Of a stretch of 64,000 nucleotides of DNA, positions 41,997 to 55,700 are shown piece after piece; the stretch's first letter is position 1, and each line of letters begins with the position of its first letter. A program made the position numbers and the translations under genes. The notes beneath the pieces were generated by a model, which had not been told where the DNA came from, searched no databases, and saw only the letters and a list, made by a program, of their open reading frames with translations. Source of the stretch: Apostichopus japonicus (taxonomy: Eukaryota > Echinodermata > Holothuroidea > Aspidochirotida > Stichopodidae); contig NC_092579.1 in the NCBI RefSeq assembly GCF_037975245.1, positions 15,262,178 through 15,326,177 of the forward strand, written 5' to 3'.

Positions 41997-44900
41997 ACAA
42001 AAGAAATCCATTTACAGTAACTTATAACATTATAATGTACTAGTACTACCCAGTTTGTACATATTGCAACATTCATGACCGAAAATAGGAAACTTTTTGA
42101 CTTCGTAATCATGACGTTCTTCTAATTTTTGTTTTGGTTATCATTATACAGGCACACTAGTGATATTGCCACCACCCCCTCCCCCCCCCCCCCAAACACC
42201 AACTTGACTGTGTTTTACATCAAGTGAAGCACAACAATGAGAACTGCTAGAAACTGGTACAAGTCTAGCTTATTGCAATAAAATATTAAATTGGTTAATA
42301 TACCTGTAACAGCCTTAAAATTGCATATAACGTGAATGGATAAATATATATGTATGTTATCGTAATGTGTGGTCGGCATTAATATATACTCAGGATTCAA
42401 AAAGGCATGCTCTTCTTCGGCTGGACGATATGAAATAAACCGCAGTCATTTATATAGCAAAAATGTTTTACAAAATTCTTAGGTTTTAAAAAGTTGATAA
42501 AGCTGTCTTGATATTTGTTAATGCTATATTTAATATCAAAATATATATTACACTCTGATAATTGATGGTTACTTGTTAGCCTATCAAAATAGGCTAACGG
42601 CTTTGAAACTTACCCAAATGAGCAAAATTAATTTAAAAGGGAGATACATTTATAAATAGCCCTAATGAGATCATTAATCTTAAAGCAGCATTTTGCGTTT
42701 TGTCGCCGTTTTCCACATTTTTGACAAGTCCATCGAGTTTTTCACATATATTAATCACAAAACAGCAAACTAAGATATTAGCCAAGTTTTTTTCCCTGCC
42801 AAAAGCGTTAATTGGCACGTAATTAAGGACATTTGCAGGTAATGAGAAAAGTGTCGACCGACAAATTACACATTTAATAATAATCGGATACAGTTTCCCC
42901 AACCCACTAGTTTGAATTCAATCAATCAGAGATGCAGGTTAAGTTATGAACCAATGCTAAAAATAGATTCAAAACGTTGAGTTGGTAACTTGGTACAACC
43001 AGCGAGCTGGATTCTAACAGCTCCCTGATACAACTGCCATAGACAATCTACACAAATCAAGCATGGTGTTGTATAACGTATTGGCCAATGATGTTCGTAG
43101 CTTTTAAGTATTCATATTATGCGAGAGGTTTATTTGGATCCCAACGGAAATTATCTTCGAGAAAAACAAAGTTGAAAGTTGTAAAATTTTCGACTTTTAT
43201 GCCACCATTTGAAGTAAGATTTGATTGGATAAGCTAATTATGTATGTCGTTATGTTATTGTGGAATCAGTGAGATTGAGGAAAAACCATAAAAAAGGATG
43301 CAAAATGCTGCTCTAAAAGATGACTATAGGTACTTTTGATACGCTAAATACCCAACAACAAAAAATCAGCTATCAGGCCAGGTCGCGTTTCTGAAACTCT
43401 ATCAAGTTTTGAGCACTGACGCATTAAAAACCTGCGATTTATCAATTAAACTGACTGGACTGTCATGATAAGACAGCACACACATGTAGGATGGATGCCT
43501 ATGTTCTCCAATTGCTACAGTATATAGATAGATATAGTGCAAAACAGCAAACGACATATATGTTTTGGTCAAATTCTTTGAAACAATTGTGTTTGTACAA
43601 AATTTTTCAGTGCAAAACGTTTGACATATTTGGAAAGTTCTGTACATGGTTATAACAGTGTGGAATAAAAAAAAGAACAGATTGTCAAATATAACTAAAA
43701 CACGCTCTAAGATGACGCATAACAGTTTTACCACTACTTGGCAAAGCTACACATGGAATATTTCAAAATGCCTTCACACAAGGACATACTTTTGAAACTA
43801 GAATGTAAAGCAAACAATTAGAATAATACATATGGATATATTTAAGTTTTTCTATTTTGGCCTATTTTTAACAGCATTTATAACACTGTTAGACATTGAA
43901 AGACAGCGTGCACTGAGCCTACAAGGACAGTGATGTGCAATGAAAGGTACAAAGTGGATAATATTCTGAACAAACCAAATCAGACAACAGCTAAATGCTT
44001 CAATATCTGTTTCTAAATGGTCCTACCTATTTACAATTGTTGTTTCATTGGTTTTATGCTTCAAAACTCACAACAACATTGTTTTTTGTTATTGAAAGAC
44101 GCATCACCATAGGGAGCCTGTGCTAACTTTTAGGAAGCCAAGCATGGAGAAAAGGAATTCATGGTCACAGTGTTTAACTGTCCTCATACAAATTGTGTAC
44201 TCACATTGTGTACTCACATTGTGTACTCACATTGCGTACTCACATTGCGCACTCACATTATGTACTCATATTTAATAACAGTAAACACTGAATCTGTCTG
44301 GCTTTACTTGAAGCCATAAAACATGTCTTTTTATCCCATCAATTGTTCCCCCGCAATGTCAAATTCAAAATTTTGCACAGGTGCATGGAATAGTTATTTT
44401 AATTAATATCAATCAATTTTTGTGTAGCAGTTATACAAGTTCTGAAAATTTGTCTCTCATAAAGTACAATATTTCCTTATATATGAAAACTTGCATTACA
44501 TCTCTGGATTTGTATAATAGCAACTTGACCATTCTGAATAGCATTTGACGATGCGATTCCAGACAAATTACTCCCCGCCGGTACTCATATTTTACAGGCC
44601 CACCGTAATATTACTCCTAGTCGTAACTTGTACTTAACATACATGCCTGCCTCTGGGGGTAACTGTATCCACAAATTTGCCACTTCAATCAAACTGTAAT
44701 TTTCAAAATATGTATACATGTGAATTTAATTGGTATTAAAGAGTCGAATTGCTGCTAAGTTTAGTGCCACCTATCACACCGTATAAAATTAATTTCTGTG
44801 TAGTTATGGACGTTCAAAAACAAACAGGCAAAGATTACGTACGAGAGTAAGAGACATGTCCTTAAAGGGTAACTATTAAAACCTAAATAGAAACAACGAC

Positions 44901-46525
44901 CCATTGTTTCCCTGTCTTTATTTATTTAGCACTCATCAACGTTCTAACGCCATCTGACAACCCTGTAGCATATATCACTTCAGAAGGAAGAGAGTGGCAT
45001 TTAGTACTGTTGCATTAATACCACATGAATCTAAACTATAATCACTTGGTATGCAGATAATGTAATATTGCCACGACGACATCAAAGTCAAGCTTTTTGC
45101 TGAGGCATTTTAAATAAGAAATTGCACATAGTAGAACCTTCTAAATTAAAGAAAAAAAATGATAAAACAAAAATGATAGACTTTTGAAGGGAGTGACTAT
45201 TAAAGGGTTAGTTTAATAAGGTAAGGTAAAGCCAAACTTAAATTTAAAAAAAAAATAATAATAATGATACTTTAATAAATCAATGTTCAGTATTCCCATT
45301 TGTAGCTTAAACTTGGCAATGAGCAACGTGGCAAGCTTTTCGGTTATAATACTACCTTCACAACTACTTTCACAGGATGAATTGATACCAGATAGGGAGA
45401 AAAGATTTTTATTTATTTTTATATCCATAGAACTTGCAAATGTTTTTTTTCACTAGCACCATGGCTGTAAGAGAAAGTCAAATTGGTTGCTTGAAAAAGA
45501 CTTCTGTAGGCTCATGGAAGAGGCTACAGGGACATACAGCATGACAATTCTCAGTGGCTAGCAAAGCCTAAAAGAGCCTAAACTTTGTGGAATGGTGATC
45601 ACATTTAAAGTGATGCTGAAGAATTGCAGCTTGGATGACTTTTGGCAACGGCAAGTGGGAACACATAAACATATTTTAACTTGGCCTAACTATTTATTTG
45701 TCCCTCTTGGTCGCCAAAAATGTTCTTGTCAAAGCTAAAAAGAAAAAACGGCTAATGACAAGGTTTTATCTCCCAGGGTTTCTTCACAGCAAATATTTCA
45801 AATAGAAAGTTATTTGAGATGATAAAAGACAAAGTCTGTTGTTTTATAAACAGCACACATTTTGTTCCCACTTCAAATAGCAGACACACTTATCATGATA
45901 TTTATGAAAAAAAATAAACATTAAAAAAAAAAAAAGGGAAAAAATTTGGTCTCCTCTATGCAGTATTGATAAGGCCACACAAAAACATATAATGCTTCCT
46001 CCAATTTTATCACAGAGGAAGTTAAAAAGGAATTTGATTGACTTTCAGGATAATATGACAACATGCAGAAAGCTAGTCTAATTTGGTTGTTCTTTTACTT
46101 GACAAGATCAAGGAAACTTCAGTTTGTGCAGAAGTGTCAAGCAGCATCTAAAAAAAAAGCAGCATCCATATATGATTAACAAGACAGGACGGTAGTGCTG
46201 ACAATAGCAGGATGAGGGGCAAACAGGAGGGGGAGGCAATCATTGTCAAGTCCAGATGAATTAGACAGAGAAATCTAATAGCTTTATGCTCAGCAGGCCC
46301 ACATCTTCCAGATATTCCTAATATATAAATTTAAGAGTGTGCAAGAATAGAATACAAATATAGAGATACCTGGAAGGGTCTTTTTCCATCCACAGAGAGG
46401 GCTGGGATGAAAACAAAGAAACCAACTCTGTTCCGTCTTTGATTACTAGAGCAGATGCTACCGAGTGTTGAGTAATGCCTCTGGGCCTTCCCTTCTTCCC
46501 AGAAGCGACTCCTCTGCTGCGGGTC
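41997..46525. other. Gene-free sequence; possible long DAGLB 3' UTR
   Basis: Few transposon-like sequences are visible and no exon is supported. It lies directly downstream of the minus-strand DAGLB stop codon (46526). The relative lack of repeats compared with 17-38 kb is compatible with a long 3' UTR. A minus-strand AATAAA occurs at 45413-45408, among others. Confidence 0.35.
44193..44270. repeat. 13-bp minisatellite, six copies
   Basis: The unit TTGTGTACTCACA is repeated six times, with one to three changes in the last three copies. Confidence 0.92.
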
Positions 46526-46706
46526 TCATACCCCGGTCGGGGTCACCTGCATCACTTCCTCGATGTGTTCCCGCATCCAGGAGAGAACCTTTTGCACTGT
46601 ACGAGGTAGATGGTCCCTCACTATGTATGGACTGATGACTATGTGGTCAAAGTCCTTGTATGTGGCCCACTGAGCACGGTAGCCCGACGGTCCCTCGCAC
46701 CATCCT
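46526..46706 (-). CDS. daglb: DAGLB exon 12: catalytic histidine and C-terminus
   Basis: The acceptor CTCTTACAG is followed by WCEGPSGYRAQWATYKDF, then ISPYIVRDHLP with His664, and ends at TGA (46528-46526). The protein stops about 27 residues after the histidine, much shorter than the DAGLA tail. Confidence 0.88.
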
Positions 46707-49700
46707 CTGTAAGAGGATGAGGGAAGAGGAAAGACAATGGTGAAACGATTTTATCATCCATTAGATGATGGATCTTTACGATGCCGAGACCTGTAAACAT
46801 ATTAAGTAACAAACGCTTTGAATACTGGCAGCTTTTGAGCCCGGACATTGTCTGGGGTAAAGTTCATTCACAGCATCGCGCTTTATTCTAAAATATGCTA
46901 GAAAGATCAACATCTGGTCATTCATCCTCAAACCACGACAAGAATCTTACAGTTATTCTCACAAAACATTTCCCTTCATTTGAGGTTTGTTTCTGTTGGT
47001 GATTGATTAGATTCGCCCTCCTCAATCATGTCTGGGAATATTTTACAGGGTATGAGATTTTAATAGCGTACTAAACTTTTCAGGCTAATAACCATGAACC
47101 TTTGAGAATCAGTGGGAAGATCGATACGTAGTACATGGAGGACTGACTCATGAATTATGCATGGAGGACACAGAAAATTATTTTAGAGTAAAATATGGAC
47201 AATTCTATGTCTACTATCCTATTAAAATCAATCTTTCTTTGATATTGGAGAATAATTTGCTATAACAAAATTAATTCAATGCAGTAAAGTCGAGCGTCAG
47301 CCTCAGGTAATTTCTTAACATAATTTTAAAGCCACACTTAAAGAGAGTGCAGACAATTTCGCAAGAATGTGATTCAAACCAGCAACCTCAATTGGATTGT
47401 CACCCTTGGAATCCCTGGTTCGAATCTTAACAACTTAATACTCAAATTTATTGTTACTTAGTGAATGACATTTACTATGAAAAGAGAGCAATTTTGGGTG
47501 AAGTATTTTCATAGGCAGAGTTGGACATGAGGCAAAGGGAATACAACGGGGTTAGGTTTCTATGTGAATACTGGAGATCTTACGGTCCTCAGTTTCAGTT
47601 GGACACGTGGCAAAGGGAATACAACAGGGTTAGGTTTCTAGGTGAATACTGGAGATCTTACGGTCCTCAGTTTCAGTTGGACACATGGCAAAGGGAATAC
47701 AATGGGGTTAGGTTTCTATGTGAATACTGGAGATCTTACGGTCCTCAGTTTCAGTTGGACACGTGGCAAAGGGAATACAACAGGGTTAGGTTTCTAACTT
47801 TCTATGTGAATACTGGAGTTCTTACGGTCCTCAGTTTCAGTTGGACACATGGCAAAGTTAATACAACAGGGTTACGTTTCTATGTGAATACTGGAGATCT
47901 TACGGTCCTCAGTTTCAGTTGGACACGTGGCAAAGTTAATACAACAGGGTTAGGTTTCTATGTGAATACAACAGGGTTAGGTTTCTATGTGAATACAACA
48001 GGGTTAGGTTTCTATGTGAATACTGGAGATCTTACGGTCCTCAGTTTCACTCACTTTGGTCTATCTTCATCAGCATCTCTGATCCAGAGAATAGACCCTC
48101 CGGGGTATAGCTCTATGTTCATCCTCATCTCAGAGGGAGAGGGCGTAATGATGGACCTGGCTGCTGATAAATCTGAGCCATCAATCTCCTCCGGGTTGTT
48201 GGTACGATGAGCGTCGAGGCTACCGTCCTCCACATTGGAGGCATCTCTCCTATGCTGCTGCTGTTGTTGCTCTTGGATGAGTTTGATGGGAGATCCGAGG
48301 AGCGGTGACTTGACATTTGCGTTAGGTACAAGTTTTGGAAGACCGCAGATTGAGTACCAGCAACCACCGAGGAGAATACGGTACTGGAGAAGGGAAAGAC
48401 GGAGGGAAAAATGTTTCGATGAAGGGGTAAAGAGATGGTAAATATTTTAGTGTTGCAATTTTGTGTTACAATTTTGTCTGTTCGGGAAATACAATTGCTT
48501 CTGTGTACCAAACACTGCTAAACATCTTTCCACTTGTATAGCAAGTAGCTCATTTTGCTTAGCAACTTGTGATGCCATACAGCTATAAATAAAATTAATC
48601 CCCCAAGGATCCCCTCAACCAAAACGAGGCAAATTAATCAAGAACTATATCTTATTGTTTTACATCTATGACATCACACCTGCTTGCTCTTGGTACAAAC
48701 CTTGGTACCTCACATGAACACATCTCGAAGGAGGTAACTGGGAATTTAGTGGAACTCTTTGTACAGGTCAAACTAAAATTAGCCTTGTGAAAGAAATATG
48801 CACTGTAAATTGCCATCTGACCATTAAACTTGAATTAAACAGTAGTAAACATAGATCTTCCTCTCTAATAAGTCGGACACCGACCATAACTTGTGACGAT
48901 TAGATACGTATGCCAACATTTTCATGATTGTTACTTCACTTTTGCTTATTTTCTACTCCTTTTTGTGTTTATTTCAAACTATTACAACAAAATAACTAAT
49001 TTAAAAGAACTAGTAACTTTTTTGAGCGTGTGTGTTTCATATTTTATTATTATTAAATTAAATGAAACAAAGGGCACTAAAACAAACAAGAAGCAGCTGA
49101 CTTGATGAAGACTCACCTTGGGTGTCGGACTGTGCTGCATCACTTCAACAATTTGGTCTTTGAGATCATTGAGTGTCAGAATACTAAGTCTGTCAACGAA
49201 CAAGAAAAAAGAGCCCAATTTATCTCGAAATTCCCTTCCGGCCTGCCGCTGTCTGAAGTTGCATCGAGTGAAAATGGGACACGATCCCTGGTTACAGGGT
49301 ATCCAAGGTAATGTGGGTTCTGATTCCCCCCCACAGCTTAAGAAATGGCTGTATAGGGATCGCCACCAACTAAGGACTAGATAGCTCAGATGGTTGAGCG
49401 CAGGGTTTGTAACCCAGAGGTCACTAGTTTCAATCATGTTCCAGCCATAAATTTCTTTGCTATTTTCCATTCCAAAGGCAAATACATAACAAATGCATAG
49501 ATTCACTAGCAAAATACTAGACAAATATTAAATGCTTACGCGTCTTTTCAAACCTAGTTTATTTTCCCAACTAACCCCCCCTTCCCCCCCCCGTTAACCC
49601 CCTGACAAACACACACTACCAGCATCCTATCTCACTCACTGTCAACAAAATAAAACAAGAGCATCAATGACGCAGTATCTCAATACTGGAAGTTCTAATT

Positions 49701-52700
49701 TCGATTCCTAGTTTCTTATCTTTGCTCTGTCTCTACAATTATCAATATAAATATATATCATATTTTTGGTCATATAGTTTGACGTCAATGACAACAGTCA
49801 AATAAGAAGAGGCGAACAACTCGACCATATTCTTGATGCCCGCCTTGAGAAAGCTAGGCCTATCGACCTACTGTAGGTTACTGTAGACTGTAGTGGTGAC
49901 TACCATCAAAACTGTGTCCACTTCCAATTATCAAAACAACCCACGTTTTTCCATCTCAATAATTTTGACATGAAGATTTCGTGGATTTATGACTTGGAAA
50001 AAATAATGTAAAAGAAGATTACAAGTTTTTATATGCAAGTGATGGGTGGCCTCCTCCTCCCCTAATAGCCACCCCAGTTCCTCTCCATTTTAGTATTTTC
50101 TTTTAATTCTTTGTATATTTGATGTCAAACATCACAGGTTCAACAAACTAAACATACTTCTTATAACCTTATTATATCCTTATAAATAAAACATAACCTT
50201 ATCCAATTTTTATAGTCTTATAAAAGTTGTGATGCTATGGCCGGCTCCTCTTTTATACATACTCCAGTGAAAATAAAATGTGATAGATTATAATTTTTGT
50301 TTTTAATTCTTTTTTTTTTTGGGGGGGGGTTAAAGAAATATACCAAACAAGCTGTTAATTCATAATAATGCTTCATTCTAGAAATGCACAATATACACTC
50401 TATTCCAAATGAATAGTTGTTGTATTATCCCATTAACATTATGTTAAATTTATGGAGTCACAGTTAATATATAAGTTGGAAACTTAACTTAAAAATTAAA
50501 ACACACTGAAAGGCAATCAAACAAACTTACTGTACCCTGGCCCAAAACTGCCTGAACACCACCAGTACAATGCTAATGTGGCTATTACTAAATGAAGGCC
50601 TAATACAGAATGCATTAGGCCTAGCCTAAACTTGTAGCCTTCAGCAGCACAACAAAGTGTATACATAATTATACAAAATACCTGATGGGCAATCAAAGAA
50701 GCTTATCATGACTCTTGCTCTGAAAAACTACCTGAACAACAGAACAATCCTTAAATTGATATTACTAAAACCATGGAGCTATAAACAGACTAAGTCCTAA
50801 TATAAGTTAAATGCACAACAATGTGTAGCCTATATGGAATTAGTGTGCAATACACAACCAGTACCAGCATCTCACAACAGTACAGTAAATTGGTCGTGAG
50901 GGTGACCATTTTCGTATATCTAACATGTAGCTGCCATGAGGCATAGCCAATCTGCTACAAACCAGACTTGGAGGCGGGGCTTGAGTCATAGCCAATCTGC
51001 TACACAAGACTTGGAGGCGGGGCTTAATCATCAAAAACAATGAAACAAACAAGTTTTGGAGCGTGTGCAAAAAGGCCTTATTTCAACTGTTTTCAGAGAG
51101 ATTTGGCCAAATTTGGACATAAATCGGTGAAAAAGTCATAGAATGAGATACAATTCTGGAATAAAAAATAGTAACTTTTGTTGGCCTATATGATATATGC
51201 TTGCTCTGGAAATTCCAGAGAATAAGAACTTTGTATGAAGACGCTGAAAAATTTTTAAGAGAAGAGAGAGACCCACTTACTGTTACAATATCTCTATACA
51301 TGTAATGTATTGAGATAAAAATAAAAAGTAACATATGGTAAGTATACAACTTTTTTTGGGTCAATGTGTATAAAACAAGTCCAATTCATTCCATGAAGTA
51401 GAAATAGTGATGTTTAGATTTGAGCAAAATCTGCAATATCTTGATCTACTTTGAATCTCCCTCCACAGCTGCTGTCATCCAAGCTGCATTTTGTTTGACT
51501 TTTTCAGTTTACAAAGAAAAGAGTTTTTTTTTTTCATACCTCGGTATAATATCCAGTCCAACGACAACTGATATCACAAAATCTTTAGTGAAGTGGACAC
51601 CCTCATCACTGCAATGAAAGATAATAAACATTATGTAAACAAGTAAAAAAAAGTGGAAAAAGACACCAGTTGAAAGTGTTAATAGATAAAGTCAACATAA
51701 TATCTACAACCTGTAGTACGAATTTAAAATATACTGCACCCGCTTTGGACTGTTTGCATCATTTTGTTTGAGGAATAATTTGATCTGGAATGGCATCGCA
51801 AAATGCTACACCAAATGGGCAAATTGCTATATAGATACAAACATGTGTAGGAGCTTTTTTAGTGCAAAAAATATATATTTTTAATATGAGACAAACCTCA
51901 CAGCCTTCAAAGGTACAACACATTATTCTAACTCCACATTTATCTCTGTTTCTTGCGAGAGACATGTTAATAATAGGGATGCACCGGATCCAAATTTTTG
52001 GATCCGGAACCGGATTTTGCCGGATAGTACATGAAATCCGGCCGGATAAAATCCGGCCGGAACCGGATTTATTCATTACACAAAAGAAAATCATTAATAA
52101 GAAGTAGAAGTATGAAACAAGGAGCAAATGTTAGGTGAGATATACGCATATTATAAAGAAGGTGAAATTAAGACCCCATTTAGTGGGTCAGACCATTGAG
52201 AAAATTAAATTAAACATGTTAAACCTAATTTTTCCTTACTTTGAATGTTTTTATTAATTTTTGGAAATAGTTTACTTTGATTTAAGTTAATACCAACACC
52301 TTTTTAAGGAATAATTCAGGCCAGATTTTGAAAAAGATCCGGCCGGATTTTGAAAAATATCCGACCGGAACCGGATAATTGCTCACTATCCGGCCAGACC
52401 TGATTTCTGGTGCATTCCTAGTTAATAATATCAAGTGAAAGTGGCAAAAAATGGCAAAAACAATGAAAGCTAAGCATCTGACTTCCAAGTCCTGGCCAGC
52501 TTATGTGGGGTGGGAATTTCACGCAGGAGAAATGTATGATTTTCCTATCTGAAAACGGTCTCCCAAATGGTTAAGAATCCAGAAATTAGCTCAAATGGTA
52601 GTAAACATGATGGTGGATCAACACCTGACATGACGGTAAATTACAAGCCATGGGACTTTCCCCGAGATCTATATCTTGCTGCTTACCGTAGTGATGCAAA

Positions 52701-55700
52701 ATAACTGCTGTTCAATTCGATATCACTACCGGGAGAAGGCACTATTCCATATTTCAAGGTTTAGGATACATGCCTGTAATGGTATACTAAGATGTATATA
52801 GTCAAAGTCCTAGCCCAATTTGCTTATTCAAATCTGGGCTAGACACCGGCCAAATGAATCGTTGTTGGTAAGATCAAATTGCTCTGCAGCATCTGAAAGT
52901 GTTGCTTAATCTTAGTATCATCTGAAGTTTACCAACGTCTTCATACTTAAAAGGAATGTCTGCCTCAAACGACTCTGTACTCTGTTAGCAGCATTTGTGG
53001 TATTTTGACTCACTTGAGCAGACCGAACGGTGATGAATAGACGTAGCATTTAATTTCGGGCCATTCTTCCTTCAGCATCATTGACGTCAGTATAGCTGTA
53101 CCAGCACCTAGACTGTGTCCAGTGATGACCACTTCAAAATCCTGCCACAAAAAAAAAAGAGAAAGAAGCAAATAAACATCCAAACAAGAAATCAAATTAA
53201 TAAAAGCAAAACAAGAACACAGAGTATATCGTTGCAGCAAGCAGCAGAGTAAGATTGAGCACTTTAAAGGATAAGTGCCTGTTTCATTTGTATTATTAGA
53301 ATTGTCCAATGAACATTATAACTTTCTATTTTCAAAGCATTCTGCATCACTAGCTAAATGAGCTGGATCCTGATAGCATGTTTCCTTGCAAGGAATCTGG
53401 AATGTGGTGTGATGTTATTCAATCAACCACACCCCCAGAGTAGTATTCCCCCAAAAAACCGAACATAAATTTACGTAGAAAAACAAAACTTTTGATATTT
53501 CTCTTGTCAATCTCAATCCAACTTTGGCTACCAGAGTCTTTTCTCAACCTAAATTTGAGCTTGTACCATCACAACGTTTGGTGTTCTCATTTAACATTTT
53601 GTCACGCATGAAAAACACATCCAAACACATTCAAACGCATCGAAACACAAAAGAGTCTGTAGACAAAAATAAAACCCTTTTAAAAAGAGAAGGTAAGATA
53701 TAATCAATGTGATTCCACTCTTGCAAATATACTTACTGGTTCTATTCTCTTTGCTTCTTCTAATAGCTGCAATTCCTTGATTTTATTGTGCACAAACTTG
53801 GCAGTGTTTGCCATACCCCTATGTGCATATATGTCTGTTCTGCCAGTAATATCTAATCGCTCTGCCTCTGCTGTTACGTCTGTTAAGGCATCCTGTTGTG
53901 AGAGGGTACAAATGAAAATGAAAAAAAAATCTTTTGAAACGGAAATCCTCGACTCATCCTAGCAGAGAAATTTTAGAAATTTAAAGACTCCATGCAGAAT
54001 ATTTTAGGTGTTGTCAATTGGTACATTATTGTCCTATGCAAAATTTAAAAATTCAATTTTGGATTGCCTTTCTTTGGCATTCATAGTTATTCATTTTTAA
54101 GGCAAATCTGATGATGGCATTGGCTCTTCAAACCAGACCCAGTTGATCTATTTGTTTTAATAAATCTATAAGGCTATCAAATTATGTTCTTTAGCTTGTT
54201 ATAGATCACAAGTCACTCCCAATAGCACTCGACACCCTTTACCATTGACATCTTGTTAAGCATTACAAATATCTTGTTTGTGCTTACACCCTGTCACTAT
54301 AAGACAAGGGAGGTAATGTGACAACAATAGCCTATTGTGTTTGACATTGGGGTATTGGATTGACTTACCTTCAGGGACAGACTTCCTCGTATTACTACAA
54401 CAATAGTCTATCGTGTTTGATATTGGGGTAGTGGATCGACTTACCTTCAGGGACAAACTTCCTTGTATTACTACAACAATAGTCTATTGTGTTTGATATT
54501 TGAGTAGTGGATCAACTTACCTTCAGGGACAAACTTCCTTGTATTACTACAACAATAGTCTATTGTGTTTGTAGTTGGGGTAGTGGATCGACTTACCTTC
54601 AGGGACAAACTTCCTTGTATTACTACAACAATAGTCTATTGTGTTTGATATTTGAGTAGTGGATCAACTTACCTTCAGGGACAAACTTCCTTGTATTACT
54701 ACAACAATAGTCTATTGTGTTTGTAGTTGGGGTAGTGGATCAACTTACCTTCAGGGACAGACTTCCTTGTATTACTACAACAATAGTCTATTGTGTTTGA
54801 TATTGGGGTAGTGGATTGACTTACCTTCAGGGACAGACTTCCCCGTATTGCTACAACAATAGTCTTCCTCTCTCGATCAATAACGACCATAAACGGAATC
54901 TCAAATATCTAAGGAAAAGAGAAACAAAAAGTTAAAAAAAAACCTAACCTTAAGTTTGCTGTGGTGATTAAAAACAAGCTTACTTTGACAGAGCAAATTT
55001 ATTATTGGGAGGATTGGGAATTTAACCAGGGACTTCAATTGGACCTCACAGGTCCTATGTTCTCACTACTGAGCTACAGCTAATGTCAACCCCTATTTTA
55101 CAATTTATTGACTGAGGGTGCCAGTCTGGTGCACATCCTTGTAACCAGGGATCTCTCCGGGCTTTTAATTGAAAACGACCTAGAGAGCACCAGAGAATTA
55201 ATTCATATCTTATTTCGTTAATAATGAGAGGTGAAGCAAAATGACCGATATTTAAATGTTGAATTATCACAGGAAAACGGTATGAGAGTGAAACAAACCA
55301 ACTCACTCGAATGGATTCAACAATATAGTAAAATATGAAGTTACGTAGTTTTCTCCCAAATTTCTGGTCAGTATACTGTTGTGGATATTTTTCTTTATGT
55401 ATTATACCATTCATAGTCCACCACTATTTTCCTTCTTTCACTTTATAAAGGTGTGTTGGGGAGGGTGGGAGGGGGGGGGGTTGGGTAGGGGCACTGAAGG
55501 CAATACTGTACTTACTGTTAGCTCACTGTATGTATATCTAGAGGGCAAAAGGTATCAACTGGGTAGATATTAAATGAAGAAAAAATCTGGGAATCTGTGT
55601 TTCACATCATACATTCATTATACATTTTTGCGCTAAGATCAAAGATGGCAATTTTCAGTCATACACTAATTAAGATTCTGGTTCTTCTATTTGGTATTTT

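Noticed and set aside
47521-48210. 229-codon plus-strand open frame
   Set aside because: It is produced by a 78-bp repeat (a multiple of three) running into the antisense of DAGLB exon 11. The peptide is only the repeat, and the exon on the other strand is well supported.
48125-48511. 128-codon minus-strand frame in an alternative phase
   Set aside because: Overlaps DAGLB exon 11 in another frame. The phase-consistent frame carries the conserved residues.
49374-49446. tRNA-Thr(TGT) gene
   Set aside because: The D-arm and anticodon stem are good, but the T stem has two mismatches and the acceptor stem does not pair. It fits a SINE head better.
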